This document shows positions 44,849 to 55,226 of a stretch of DNA of 64,000 nt, piece after piece (positions within the stretch are counted from its first letter, which is position 1; every line of letters begins with the position of its first letter). The notes below the pieces were generated by a model. It did not search any database, was not told the origin of the DNA, and saw only the letters and a program-made list of their open reading frames with translations. The position numbers were made by a program, and so were the translations under genes. Source of the stretch: Pirellula staleyi DSM 6068 (GTDB lineage Bacteria > Planctomycetota > Planctomycetia > Pirellulales > Pirellulaceae); contig NC_013720.1 of assembly GCF_000025185.1 (NCBI RefSeq), positions 4,216,001 through 4,280,000 on the forward strand, given 5' to 3'.

Positions 44849-46399
44849 CTAGTGTCCTGCTTTCACACGCAGACCGGCAGGGATGATGAACCGCTCGGCG
44901 TAGCCAAACAGGGCGTCGACCACGGTGGCCAAAATCGCTGCAGGGACAGCACCTTGCAGGAGCAAACCAACATCGTTGAGGCGAATGCCGGTCAGGATCG
45001 GCTGGCCATAACCTCCCGCTCCAATCAGCGCTCCGATGGTGGCCGCACCGACATTGATGACAGCGGCGGTTTTGATCCCCGACAGGATCGATCGCGAAGC
45101 CAGCGGAAGTTCGACTTGCCAAAGCTGGGCGCGCTGATCGAGTCCAAGGACCGTGGCACTTTCGCGCAAGTTGGCTGGAATATCGCGCAGCCCCGTGTAG
45201 GTGCTCCGAACAATGGGGAGCAAGCTGTAGAGGAAGAGAGCCGCGATGGCAGGGAGCGCGCCAAGTCCTAGGAGAGGGATCATGAAGACAAGCACTGCCA
45301 GCGAGGGGAGCGTTTGAATGATCCCCACCGCGCCAAGAATGACGTAGCCCAATTTGGGGTAGCGGAAGGAGGCGATCCCCAGCGGAATCGCAATCACGAT
45401 GGCGGCGAATAACGAGATCGCGACGAGTCGCAAGTGCTCCAGTGTGGTGCGCAGCAGATCGCGAGCCAGTTTGCCCCAGCGACTATCGGTTGGCAAATCG
45501 ATCTGCATGCCAAGGTTGGCGTTCAGGAATTCAGCCGCCACGCGCGTCTCGTCCACTTGATCGATCTGCACGCGCGCGTTCATCTCCGACATCGCTTGGT
45601 TGTCGATTTTGCCTTCGAGACGGGAGACAACTTCGATGAACTGCGGCGCGGTTGTTTCAAGCTCTTTCCGATAGAGCGGTACGCAGTAGTAGACCGGAAA
45701 AAAGCCGAGATCATCTTCAAGCACGCGGAGTTTGTAGTACTTCACCTCGGCATCGGTCGAGTAGATGTCGGTAAGATCGATCGTGCCACTTTCGAGCCCG
45801 CGATATGCAAGATTGTGATCCATGCCAGTCACTTTGAATGGCAGGGAATAACGCTCTTGAAGTCCAGGCCAGCCATCGGCCCGTTGAATGAATTCGTCAC
45901 TCACCCCGAGCTTCAGTTTGGCAACTTGGGGGTTGGTTAGGGCAAGTGATGTGAGATCGGAAATCGACTGGATGCCGAGCGCTTCGGCGCGCGATTCTTT
46001 CATCCCCAGGGCATAGGTGTTATTGAACCCGAGGGGCTTCCCCATACGAATTCCTTTTGCCGCCAGCGCCGCGCGCAGCTCGTCGTCGTTGCGGATCAAG
46101 ACCCCATCGAAAATCTCTTTGATGAGAGTGCCGGTGTAGTCGAAATAGAAATCGATTTCGCCACTCCGAAGCGCTTCGTACAAAATACGTGTCCCACCCA
46201 GCTCAGCTCGATGCTGTGTCTCGATACCCGCGTCCTCGGCGAGCAATACGGCCATTTCGCCCAAGATAATGGGTTCGTTATAAGACTTTGAACCGATGAT
46301 GATCCGCCGCAGAGGCAGGCGGTTCTCTTGTGCGTCGACAGTGGTTAGCGAGAGCAGGCCAATTATCGCCAGCACCAGCAAAAACAAGTTCATTTTCAT
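44849..46399 (-). CDS. Fused substrate-binding protein and permease, glycine betaine/choline type (OpuC-like)
   Basis: This 516-residue protein combines an N-terminal osmoprotectant-binding domain (about 28-300; IIIGSKSYNEPIILGEM and IDFYFDYTGTLIKEI are typical of OpuAC/OsmF-like receptors) with a C-terminal permease (about 320-505; SLFAAIVIAIPLGIASF, the EAA-like ESATVLGLDQRAQLWQVELPLA, VINVGAATIGALIGAGG). A signal-like helix is at residues 3-23. Such proteins import quaternary ammonium compounds or compatible solutes with an ATPase partner, encoded directly upstream with a four-base ATGA overlap. The receptor is at the N terminus, whereas in most fused Opu proteins it follows the permease. 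Confidence 0.85.
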   Translation of the reverse strand: MKMNLFLLVLAIIGLLSLTTVDAQENRLPLRRIIIGSKSYNEPIILGEMAVLLAEDAGIETQHRAELGGTRILYEALRSGEIDFYFDYTGTLIKEIFDGVLIRNDDELRAALAAKGIRMGKPLGFNNTYALGMKESRAEALGIQSISDLTSLALTNPQVAKLKLGVSDEFIQRADGWPGLQERYSLPFKVTGMDHNLAYRGLESGTIDLTDIYSTDAEVKYYKLRVLEDDLGFFPVYYCVPLYRKELETTAPQFIEVVSRLEGKIDNQAMSEMNARVQIDQVDETRVAAEFLNANLGMQIDLPTDSRWGKLARDLLRTTLEHLRLVAISLFAAIVIAIPLGIASFRYPKLGYVILGAVGIIQTLPSLAVLVFMIPLLGLGALPAIAALFLYSLLPIVRSTYTGLRDIPANLRESATVLGLDQRAQLWQVELPLASRSILSGIKTAAVINVGAATIGALIGAGGYGQPILTGIRLNDVGLLLQGAVPAAILATVVDALFGYAERFIIPAGLRVKAGH

Positions 46400-47151
46400 G
46401 GCGAAGGTGCTCCAGTCGAGGCAATTTCAGGGAGCCGTTGCGAGCGAACGAATCGCGAAACAAATTCATCAGAAGGGGTCTTGATCAGGTCGTCGAGCGT
46501 GCCGCGCTGAACGATCCGGCCGCCACCCAGCAGCAGCACTTCGTCGCCAAAGAAGCCCGCTTCACCCATGTCGTGCGTTACAATGACCACCGTCTTATGG
46601 AGCGTCTGAAAAATCTTTCGCAGATCCTCTTGCAAGTCGTAACGGACCAGTGGATCGAGGGCTCCCATCGGCTCGTCGAGAAGAATCACCGCTGGGTCGA
46701 GCATCAGTGCTCGCATAATTCCCACACGCTGACGCTGCCCACCCGACAGCTGCGCGGGAAACTTGTCGAGTGCGACTTTGGGAAGGCGCGTCAAATCGGC
46801 AAGTTCTTCGACGCGGCTGTTGGCTTTGCTTTTGTCCCAGCCGAGATGCCGCGCGAGCAGGCTGGTATTGTCGCGAGCCGAGAGATGGGGAAAGAGCCCG
46901 CCATCTTGAATGACGTACCCCATTCTGCGACGAAAAGTAAGCAGGTTTTTGGCGGTGAGGACTTGGCCGTCAAAGTACACCTCGCCTTCATCGGGCAAGA
47001 TCAGCCCAATCATCAGCCGCAGGATTGTGCTCTTTCCGCAACCACTCGGACCAATCAGCACCGTGCACTTGCCGGGCGTAAGCTTCAGCGAAGTTGGCTG
47101 CAGTACCTGGGTGCCGGCGAATGATTTGGCGACATTTTTGAGTTCGATCAT
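46396..47151 (-). CDS. ATP-binding protein of the OpuC-like transporter
   Basis: This 251-residue ABC ATPase energises the fused receptor-permease whose start overlaps its stop by four bases. It shows Walker A GPSGCGKST, the Q-loop YVIQDGGLFPHL, the signature LSGGQRQRVGIMRALM, Walker B AVILLDEPMGALDP and the switch histidine VIVTHDM. It is shorter than OpuAA/ProV and lacks the C-terminal CBS pair, as in OpuCA-type short forms. It lies 30 bases after the acyltransferase gene (which is upstream on this strand), so all three genes may form one operon. Confidence 0.9.
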   Translation of the reverse strand: MIELKNVAKSFAGTQVLQPTSLKLTPGKCTVLIGPSGCGKSTILRLMIGLILPDEGEVYFDGQVLTAKNLLTFRRRMGYVIQDGGLFPHLSARDNTSLLARHLGWDKSKANSRVEELADLTRLPKVALDKFPAQLSGGQRQRVGIMRALMLDPAVILLDEPMGALDPLVRYDLQEDLRKIFQTLHKTVVIVTHDMGEAGFFGDEVLLLGGGRIVQRGTLDDLIKTPSDEFVSRFVRSQRLPEIASTGAPSP

Positions 47152-47181
47152 GCTGTCCGCTGTGGCGAAGGGAAAGTGAAC

Positions 47182-48393
47182 TTAAAGAAGCGGAAAATGC
47201 GAAGTTCGTGAAGCATTGATTTCGTCGAGCAGCCCTTGCACAGCTTGTTCGAGGCGGTCGGTCATTGCGGCGACTGCGTTTCGCTGATCGCGCTGCTTGG
47301 GAACCTCGATCGGTTCACCAAAACGGACCACCGCGTGACGTTCGCCCCGAATTCCAGGGTAGGCCTGCTGCAAAACGTCTTCTTCAAATTTGTCGATGGT
47401 TTCAGCAGCTCGCTCGATTGTCGCTTTTTGGGCGAGGTAGTTCGTCGGATAGCTGAACAGCTGCGTCACAAAAAAGAGATCATCCATCGCGTCGATGAGC
47501 GAGCGACGTGTCGCTTCGGTGAGGTCGGGTTGCTCTAAACGCTTGATGATCTCGCGGCGCACATCTTTCACGCGCTCGGGAACGATACCTCCTGCACTCG
47601 TAACTTGGTAAGTGCTTTCGAGCTGATGGAGAATGAAGTTGTTGAGCCCCTGAATTCGCTCCGCAAGTGTTCCTGATTGCTGTTTGCCGAGGTACTCGAT
47701 TTCCTTGAGGGTGAGGATCCCTTCGGCATAAAAGAAGATGCGCTGATCGAGTGGCAAGCCAGCGCGAGGTCGCCAAGTGAAACGCTGCTCAAGGCGGGTC
47801 ATCACATCGGCAAGTTCCTGGGCGGGGTTCTTCACGTAGAAGCACTTCAGCGCTACAGGCAAACAAACGATTTTGCGTTCCACTTTTTTCGACGCCGACA
47901 TCGCGATGGCAGCAGCACCTTCGCGAAACGGGGTCACGCGATCGTTGCTGTGGTAAATGTCTCCCTCCGGAAAAACCACCAGTGGTTGTTTCGAGACACT
48001 GAGGATCTCGACCGATTGTTTGAACGCTTTGAGGTCAGCCGCCTCGCGGTTGATGCTGAAACAGCCGTGCCACTGCAGCACTTTTTGCTCGAGAGGCTTG
48101 CTCATGGCAAAGACTTGCCACGCGCTGAGGAAATGAAACGGCTGGCCGACCCGATGAGCTGTCTCGATTAGCACGTAAGAGTCGTAGTGAAACGAATGGT
48201 TAGGCGTGACCATGATGCCGCAGTTCTCAGCGATCGCCTGCTGCGGGTGCTCGATCCCTTGCACTTCGATTTGCGTGATGCGTTGCCCGCGCCGTAGTTC
48301 GCGATTGATCAGCGGACGCCAGAGCTTCACGATCCAGGGAGTCATTTGCGGCTCCCACCACCGAGGCGGCGTCTGGTACGGCTGGCGATTCAT
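47182..48393 (-). CDS. PlsC-type 1-acyl-sn-glycerol-3-phosphate acyltransferase family protein
   Basis: This 403-residue protein has the acyltransferase motifs HX4D in TPNHSFHYDSYVL (about residue 85), GCFSINREAADLKAF, and PLVVFPEGDIYHSND, followed by a further C-terminal region without a recognised domain. The family acylates lysophosphatidate or related lipids at the membrane. ATG 48393 is preferred; the frame continues to 48507 with 38 atypical residues. The 30-base gap to the ATPase gene suggests co-transcription with the transporter, perhaps both responding to membrane or osmotic stress, but this is inference. Confidence 0.82.
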   Translation of the reverse strand: MNRQPYQTPPRWWEPQMTPWIVKLWRPLINRELRRGQRITQIEVQGIEHPQQAIAENCGIMVTPNHSFHYDSYVLIETAHRVGQPFHFLSAWQVFAMSKPLEQKVLQWHGCFSINREAADLKAFKQSVEILSVSKQPLVVFPEGDIYHSNDRVTPFREGAAAIAMSASKKVERKIVCLPVALKCFYVKNPAQELADVMTRLEQRFTWRPRAGLPLDQRIFFYAEGILTLKEIEYLGKQQSGTLAERIQGLNNFILHQLESTYQVTSAGGIVPERVKDVRREIIKRLEQPDLTEATRRSLIDAMDDLFFVTQLFSYPTNYLAQKATIERAAETIDKFEEDVLQQAYPGIRGERHAVVRFGEPIEVPKQRDQRNAVAAMTDRLEQAVQGLLDEINASRTSHFPLL

Positions 48394-48968
48394 GAGTTGC
48401 GGCTCAGAAGAGGGGGCAGCATGTCGGAGCGGCTGAAGTCTAGAAGCACTTTCAGGGGGAAGCAAGATGCGCAGGGATGGGATGAAGCAGTCCCGGGCTA
48501 AGTGCACGGAAAAAATGCAACAAATACCCTTAAGCCTTGCAGGGCGGATAGCCGCCTCAAAATTTATTGCATAACCGCAGGCATTACTAAGGGAAAATTA
48601 ATTTCCTTTTGACGCAAGAAAATTCTTGGATTTTCAAATTAACGGCAGCATGTATCGATGGTTTAGTCGTTCGCTATTGAGACCATTGAAGTCGTGCGTC
48701 AGCGCATCAGCTTAGTCGCTGAACGGGCTAAGGGCTTCGCAGGGCTCGCTAATCGCTTCTAAGGTGGGCTTAGTGCCATTTGTTTTTTGCGATACCTCAA
48801 AATTTTGTTGCTTTTACGCTTGATTTGAGATCGGCGTTTTTCGATGATTCCCAGGAAGTCGGGGTTACATACCTGATCCTTTGCCCCGGCTGTGCGCTTT
48901 CGCGCCTTTTTGATTTGGCTTTCGCACGTTTTTTCTTTATTCCTTACGTTCTTGCAGGAGTGCGGATT
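48394..48968. other. AT-richer gene-free region upstream of the first DUF1559 gene
   Basis: No gene is supported; a frame from 48780 is open into the DUF1559 gene but has no features of the family. A GGCGG-ATAG-CCGCC hairpin sits near 48545. The region 48590-48650 is AT-rich. AGGAG at 48956-48960 is the ribosome binding site of the next gene. Confidence 0.4.
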
Positions 48969-50054
48969 ATGTCCTACGGTCTCTCGCCGCGCCGGTGGCG
49001 GGCAGCGGGCTTTACGCTCGTCGAACTGCTCGTCGTTATCGCCATCATTGGGGTTCTGGTAGCCCTGCTACTACCAGCTGTCCAAGCAGCACGCGAGGCG
49101 GCTCGCCGCTCGGAGTGTCTCAACAATCTGAAGCAGTTTGGTCTGTCGGTACACAACTTCCACGACACCAACAATCGTTTGCCACCCGCCGGTGCCAACG
49201 ATGAAGCACCCAACTTCGGGCGTGGTCCTGCGGGGGACCGCTGGGGTTCGTCGTGGTTTGTGTATGTCCTGCCGTTCATGGAACAAGGAACGATGTTCGA
49301 CAAGTTCCGTTTCGACGGGAGCGGGTCGGGCTGGGGAGCCGACGCGGGGCACAACGTCACGCAAGCGCAAAACGCCAAGATCAAGAACTTCATCTGCCCT
49401 TCGTCGCCACTGAGCATCTGGTGCCGCGGACCTTACAACGGCGTTCGCGAAATCCAGGCTCCTCACTATGTGGCCATCGCTGGTGGTGCTGCTAACCTGC
49501 TTCCCACCGCCACCTATAACGAAACTCGCATCAACACAGGTGGATCGACCGCCGGTTGCTGCACTGGTGGGCATCACAGCTCAAGCGGTGCGATCATCGC
49601 TGGCGGCACCCACTCGCTGGCTGCTCTGACTGACGGAACCAGCAACGTTTGGATGGTGAGCGAGAACTCGAACTTCGTCTTCACGGTTAGCAACACCAAG
49701 CAAGACTATCGCTCGAGCGCACAGCACGGCTTCATCATTGGCTGGCGTTCGAAATGCACTCCCCCCAGCTGTGGCAACGGAAACGATCAACGTACGTTCA
49801 ACTTCACGACCGTCCGTTATCCCATCAACCACTTCTCGCGCGCCACCGACGGCTTGCCTGATGCTCCAGGCAACTGCGGCACGCATGGCGTTTGCGACAA
49901 CGCCAGCACCAACTATCCGCTCAACTCAGCCCACCCTGGTGGCGTTTGCGTGTTGTCGGCGGATGGATCGGTCCGGTTCGTTTCGCAAACCACCGCGCTC
50001 GACGTAATCGGCCGCTTCGTGCATCGCGACGACGGATTGCCAGTCACGCAGTAA
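48969..50054 (+). CDS. DUF1559 pseudopilin-like protein 1
   Basis: This 361-residue protein starts at ATG 48969, eight bases after AGGAG. Its N terminus has the type IV pilin/pseudopilin methylation motif and hydrophobic helix (FTLVELLVVIAIIGVLVALL), followed by the DUF1559 signature PAVQAAREAARRSECLNNLKQ. The body is rich in Gly/Ser/Asn and contains the conserved ALTDGTSNVWMVSE and the C-terminal HPGGVCVLSADGSVRFVSQT. Planctomycetes encode many such proteins; they are processed by a prepilin peptidase and exported, with unknown role. It is followed by a lipoprotein gene in the usual arrangement. Confidence 0.9.
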   Translation: MSYGLSPRRWRAAGFTLVELLVVIAIIGVLVALLLPAVQAAREAARRSECLNNLKQFGLSVHNFHDTNNRLPPAGANDEAPNFGRGPAGDRWGSSWFVYVLPFMEQGTMFDKFRFDGSGSGWGADAGHNVTQAQNAKIKNFICPSSPLSIWCRGPYNGVREIQAPHYVAIAGGAANLLPTATYNETRINTGGSTAGCCTGGHHSSSGAIIAGGTHSLAALTDGTSNVWMVSENSNFVFTVSNTKQDYRSSAQHGFIIGWRSKCTPPSCGNGNDQRTFNFTTVRYPINHFSRATDGLPDAPGNCGTHGVCDNASTNYPLNSAHPGGVCVLSADGSVRFVSQTTALDVIGRFVHRDDGLPVTQ

Positions 50055-50156
50055 GCGTTGGTTTCGTCGCATCTCTCTACGACCGCTCCGAGTGCTTGCT
50101 GTGCTCGGAGCGGATTTCGTTGTTTCTGCATCTTTGATTTCTTGGACTTATCTACT

Positions 50157-50573
50157 ATGTCTCAGCCTGCAACGCTCAAGATGATCGTTGGTTGTATTGC
50201 GATCGGATGTCTCGTTCTCGTGGGTTGCGGCGAGCCACCACCTGTGGTCGCACCGGTGAAGGGAATGGTCACTCTCGACGGAAATCCAATGCCCGTGGGA
50301 GAGATTTTGTTTCGAGGGCAGGGGACTCCCAACTCGATGACCCTGAATGTCAACGCCGGGGAATTTGCTGGCGATGTTCAGCCAGGGAAGTACAAAATTG
50401 AGGTCTATTCCTACACCATGATTCAGCCCACTGCGGATGCGACCGGCTACATGCCCAGCGAACCGATTAAACAGAACACCATTCCACCGCAATGGAACAC
50501 CATGAGTGTGGTGGTCATCGATGTCCCTCAAGGTGGCAAAGAGGACTTCAAGTTTGCTGTGACGAGCCGATAA
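50157..50573 (+). CDS. Small lipoprotein with a carboxypeptidase-regulatory-like fold
   Basis: This 138-residue protein has an N-terminal hydrophobic stretch and a lipobox (LVGC, Cys about residue 23), so it is a lipoprotein. The remaining 115 residues look like a single beta-sandwich (VKGMVTLDGNPMPVGEILFRG and VQPGKYKIEVYSY), typical of the transthyretin/CarboxypepD-regulatory-like domains that planctomycetes put after DUF1559 genes. The frame is open to 50058, but ATG 50157 is the start that puts the signal at the N terminus. The DUF1559-lipoprotein pair is a common planctomycetal unit. Confidence 0.8.
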   Translation: MSQPATLKMIVGCIAIGCLVLVGCGEPPPVVAPVKGMVTLDGNPMPVGEILFRGQGTPNSMTLNVNAGEFAGDVQPGKYKIEVYSYTMIQPTADATGYMPSEPIKQNTIPPQWNTMSVVVIDVPQGGKEDFKFAVTSR

Positions 50574-50632
50574 TTGACTCGTCTCGAGAGCCAATACTCG
50601 ATTCGGACAGCACCCGAGTCGTCCCTAAAACG

Positions 50633-50670
50633 AAAGAGCCGCTGAACGTTGTGTTCAGCGGCTCTTTTTT
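50633..50670. terminator. Bidirectional Rho-independent terminator
   Basis: A 15-bp perfect inverted repeat (50633-50647 with 50653-50667, five-base loop) ends in six T residues on the plus strand. On the minus strand the stem is followed by CGTTTT, so it can serve both the lipoprotein gene and the convergent DinB-like gene. Confidence 0.92.
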
Positions 50671-50705
50671 CGTAGCTACAGAGCTTTGTCCAGCTTGGTG
50701 TCGGT

Positions 50706-51200
50706 CTATTTTGGCTGCGAGGCCAGGTAGAGATTAAGGGTGATGTGCGACTGGCCTTGGTGGTGAGCCTCGTGCCACCCAATGATGTGCAGCACATCCC
50801 GAATCGTGAGTTTGCGTTCTTTGAACGCTTCGGGAATTATGTTCAGATCCGTTTCACCGAATCCCTTCAGTGTCTCGAGCAAATGTCCGCGGCTCACCTC
50901 GAGCACTTCTCGAATTTGTGCTGCCGAGGGGATGTTGTCGTCGGGAGTGCTCCCCCCTTTGAAACGTGGAACCAGGTCGGCATAGGCGGCTGTTGTTCCG
51001 GGAACCAGACGCTCGGTGGCAAACAGCTCCTCTGTAATCGCAACGTGCATCAATTGCCACCCGATATGGGCGCGCCCTGGAGCAGGACGCCAGCCGAGAA
51101 TTGCTTCACCGGCAGGCTGCTGCAAGATCTTATCCAGCAGTCCGAGCGTACGAACGCGGTTGAACTGAAAACTGGCAACGAGCGAATCAATCGTGCTCAC
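50706..51200 (-). CDS. DinB-family protein
   Basis: This 164-residue protein has the four-helix DinB/YfiT-like fold with three conserved His for metal: GWQLMHVAITEE (about residue 52), and HEAHHQGQSHITL near the C terminus. The motif LTIRDVLHIIGWHEAHHQGQ is typical of the family; members bind zinc or nickel and often act as thiol transferases. The start is GTG 51200 with AAAGGA six bases upstream; the frame to 51266 is unsupported. Confidence 0.8.
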   Translation of the reverse strand: MSTIDSLVASFQFNRVRTLGLLDKILQQPAGEAILGWRPAPGRAHIGWQLMHVAITEELFATERLVPGTTAAYADLVPRFKGGSTPDDNIPSAAQIREVLEVSRGHLLETLKGFGETDLNIIPEAFKERKLTIRDVLHIIGWHEAHHQGQSHITLNLYLASQPK

Positions 51201-51684
51201 GTAAAATCCTTTCGAAGGCGTGCGGGAGAGACTCGCTGACGGGGTGGCAGAGCTTCGAAACCACATGCTTCATGGCTCTCAACGGCGGCCAGCGAATTGG
51301 CTGACGCCATTCTACGAAACCGAGTCCAGTCGGTGCTCTCTTGTTTGCTGGGGAATAAGACTCGCCACCACGTGAATGAGCAAGATAGTGAATTGCGGCA
51401 AGGCTTGTTTTGCATGTGCTATATAAATGCCATCAGTCCAGAAATGCGTACGTGAAGAATTTGCGAGTATTTTGCGAAATGAAATCGCATTGCAATTGAC
51501 AGGGTATGGCGTCTTGAGTCAGATTAAAAGAGTCAATGGTCGGTCGGACCGCTGAACAGTTTACGCAGGCCTCAAAATTGGTATTCTCCTCGGGAAATTC
51601 CCCTGTGGAGGATATCTTTGATCTCCCACTCCGACCTTGCGCCATTGGCGTTCTTTCTTCGAAAGACTTTGGAAGGTCGGATCC
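51201..51684. other. Gene-free region upstream of the second DUF1559 gene
   Basis: No gene is supported. A perfect TTGACA lies at 51496-51501 but without a convincing -10 box at the right spacing; the DUF1559 promoter is probably in this area. GGAAGG at 51670-51675 is the likely ribosome binding site of the next gene. Confidence 0.35.
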
Positions 51685-52563
51685 ATGTCGCGTCGCCATG
51701 CTTTCACGTTGGTCGAACTGCTCGTTGTGATTGCCATCATCGGCGTGCTCGTAGCGCTGCTGCTCCCTGCAGTTCAGGCGGCTCGCGAAGCAGCTCGTGC
51801 TTCGCAGTGCAAAAACAACTTGCGGCAAGTGGCCATCGCTCTGCATAACCACCATGACACCTTCGGTGCTATGCCCGCAGGCTGGAATGGTGCTTCGCCC
51901 GAAGAAGGGCCAGGTTGGGGCTGGAACGCTGCCATCCTGCCGCAGATGGAACAAAAGCCCCTCTTCGATCGGATTCAGTTTGGCGTCTCTATTGCCGACC
52001 CTGCCAGTCAGTCCATTCGCGAAACGGTGATTCCTTCGCTGCTGTGCCCCTCCGACGCTCATCCCAAGCAATTCATGATTGGTGGTGGAGAGGAAGAGCA
52101 CGAGCACGAGGAAGGGGAACACCATAACATCGACGAGGGTCCAGCTCTCTTTCAAATGGCACGGTCGAACTACCCCGGTGTCTTTGGCTCCCTGGAAATC
52201 GAAGATGCGGCCCCAGCAGGGGACGGCATGTTCTTCTTCCGCAGCACCACGCGATTTGCTGACGTCACCGACGGCACCAGCAACACGCTGATGGCTGGCG
52301 AGCGTCACTCGAAACTTGGTGGCAGTGTCTGGGCGGGCATGGTGGAAGGTTCGGCCGAAGCGATGGCCCGAGTCGTCGGCATCTCCGATCATACGCCTAA
52401 TCACCGCGATGCCCACTTCGATGACTTCTCGAGCTATCACCCCTCGGGCGTTCATTTCGCCTTGGCTGATGCCAGTGTTCGTCGCTTCAGCGACACGATC
52501 GACCTCGCCGTCTATCAGGCTCTCTGCACCCGAGGTGGTGGCGAAGTCGCTCAAGCTCCTTAG
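51685..52563 (+). CDS. DUF1559 pseudopilin-like protein 2, with a His/Glu-rich insertion
   Basis: This 292-residue protein has the same N-terminal methylation motif and helix as the other DUF1559 gene (FTLVELLVVIAIIGVLVALL), the signature AAREAARASQCKNNLRQVA, FADVTDGTSNTLMAGERHS and the C-terminal HPSGVHFALADASVRRFSD. It is unusual in carrying an insertion rich in His and Glu (GGGEEEHEHEEGEHHNIDEG, about residues 132-151), which could bind metal. Start ATG 51685 is 10 bases after GGAAGG; ATG 51637 would add 16 residues before the pilin motif. No lipoprotein gene follows. Confidence 0.88.
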   Translation: MSRRHAFTLVELLVVIAIIGVLVALLLPAVQAAREAARASQCKNNLRQVAIALHNHHDTFGAMPAGWNGASPEEGPGWGWNAAILPQMEQKPLFDRIQFGVSIADPASQSIRETVIPSLLCPSDAHPKQFMIGGGEEEHEHEEGEHHNIDEGPALFQMARSNYPGVFGSLEIEDAAPAGDGMFFFRSTTRFADVTDGTSNTLMAGERHSKLGGSVWAGMVEGSAEAMARVVGISDHTPNHRDAHFDDFSSYHPSGVHFALADASVRRFSDTIDLAVYQALCTRGGGEVAQAP

Positions 52564-52892
52564 TCGCCGCTCACCTTACCGATCTCTGGATGCAGTACTC
52601 GCTCGCTATTTAGCAGCGAGTGCATCCTGAGTCAGGAAGTCATTCCGCAAGCGTCAGTCTTGGTTCGTATTGCGATCTTCTGGCTGCAGATCGATCTATG
52701 CCGCCGAGTGTCTACTTGCTCACCGCGGCGACGACCTACGGCAATTCTCGGCGGAATACTCTACCGCCACTCGCTGGGCTTTCCGACGCGCTATAATCGT
52801 GCGTGGCTGGTCCCCCGGCCTGTTTGTGTTCTGGAGGCTTCCGGCACTCGAACTTTGGTGATTGATTCCCCAACAGCCGAGCAACTTTCCTG
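52564..52892. other. Gene-free region upstream of the AAA ATPase gene
   Basis: No gene, terminator or promoter is recognised with confidence in these 329 bases. The frames here have no recognisable domain. Confidence 0.4.
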
Positions 52893-54302
<1,410 letters not shown>

Positions 54303-54352
54303 TCGATGCTTGGAAGTGAGTTTTGCTGAGCCCGCACAGATGTGAAGCTCGC

Positions 54353-54682
54353 CTATTCCCCCATTTTGCCGAGTTCTGTCAGCAACTCGGCCATTTCTCC
54401 GGCAGGATGCATCTTTCCCTGCCGGCGGGCCTCTTCGATGCCGGTTCGCAGCACAGCGCGAGCTTCGTTAATGCGGTCCATACGGACCAGCAACTGCGCC
54501 CCACGCAAGAACGAGGCGACATGGGGCGGATTATCGCGCGTCAGCCCATCGAACAGCTTCCAAGCTTCTTCGTCGCGCCCCTCGTTGTCGTACTCACAGG
54601 CGAGGCCGTAGCGCAGAAACTCGTCGTTGGGCTCGTTTTGGAGCATCGCTTCGATTTTTTCGCGTCGGGATAGTCCGCTCAT
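54353..54682 (-). CDS. Small TPR-like helical protein
   Basis: This 109-residue protein is all helical. It has one and a half TPR-like repeats (PNDEFLRYGLACEYDNEGRDEEAWKLF, then PHVASFLRGAQLLVRMDRINEARAVLRTG). ATG 54682 is preferred; 25 more residues would be possible from 54757. It converges on the AAA ATPase gene. A scaffolding role is likely for such a small TPR protein, with no partner evident. Confidence 0.65.
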   Translation of the reverse strand: MSGLSRREKIEAMLQNEPNDEFLRYGLACEYDNEGRDEEAWKLFDGLTRDNPPHVASFLRGAQLLVRMDRINEARAVLRTGIEEARRQGKMHPAGEMAELLTELGKMGE

Positions 54683-55226
54683 AGCTTCTTTAGGGGGTAA
54701 GGTTGTGATGGTCGCCGACGCACACCCAGCGCCGAATCTGACGACCATGCTATTCAACTAGTCTAGTGGAGAACCTCCTCCGCGAACATCGCCTACGCCA
54801 CCAAGCCGTAATTCTGTATGCAATTCGATGCGGCGCAAACAATGCTGCTGTAGATACTTAGCGTTTCACCTGCAGTGCTTTTCCTCGTTCAGTTGCAGGC
54901 ACTCTCTGCTGTCTAACGGGGGGCTAGTAACTGTCAGCATGCGTATCTGCGGCGAGATGGGAAGACTGCGTCGACTTATCCTCTTAACGAAGGCTTATCG
55001 GTCGATACCCATTTTTTGGATTTTCCCATGAATGCGGATCGAAACAGTTGGTACGCCCGGCATGGTGTGCCCGGCCACGAATAGATGCGGTTGCAGCAAT
55101 CGATCCCCGAGTCGTAGCTGCGTGAATCATGGGCCTCAAGGCGGACGCCCAAGCGATTCGACACCCGCTTGTTCATTAGCGTTCAAAGAGAGTTGACCCA
55201 CGGCGGACGAAAAAGGGAGTTTTCAA
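54683..55226. other. Gene-free region upstream of the barrel protein gene
   Basis: No gene is supported. Promoters for the divergent small TPR-like gene and the barrel gene should lie here, but no boxes were assigned. GGGAG directly before 55227 is the ribosome binding site of the barrel gene. Confidence 0.4.
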
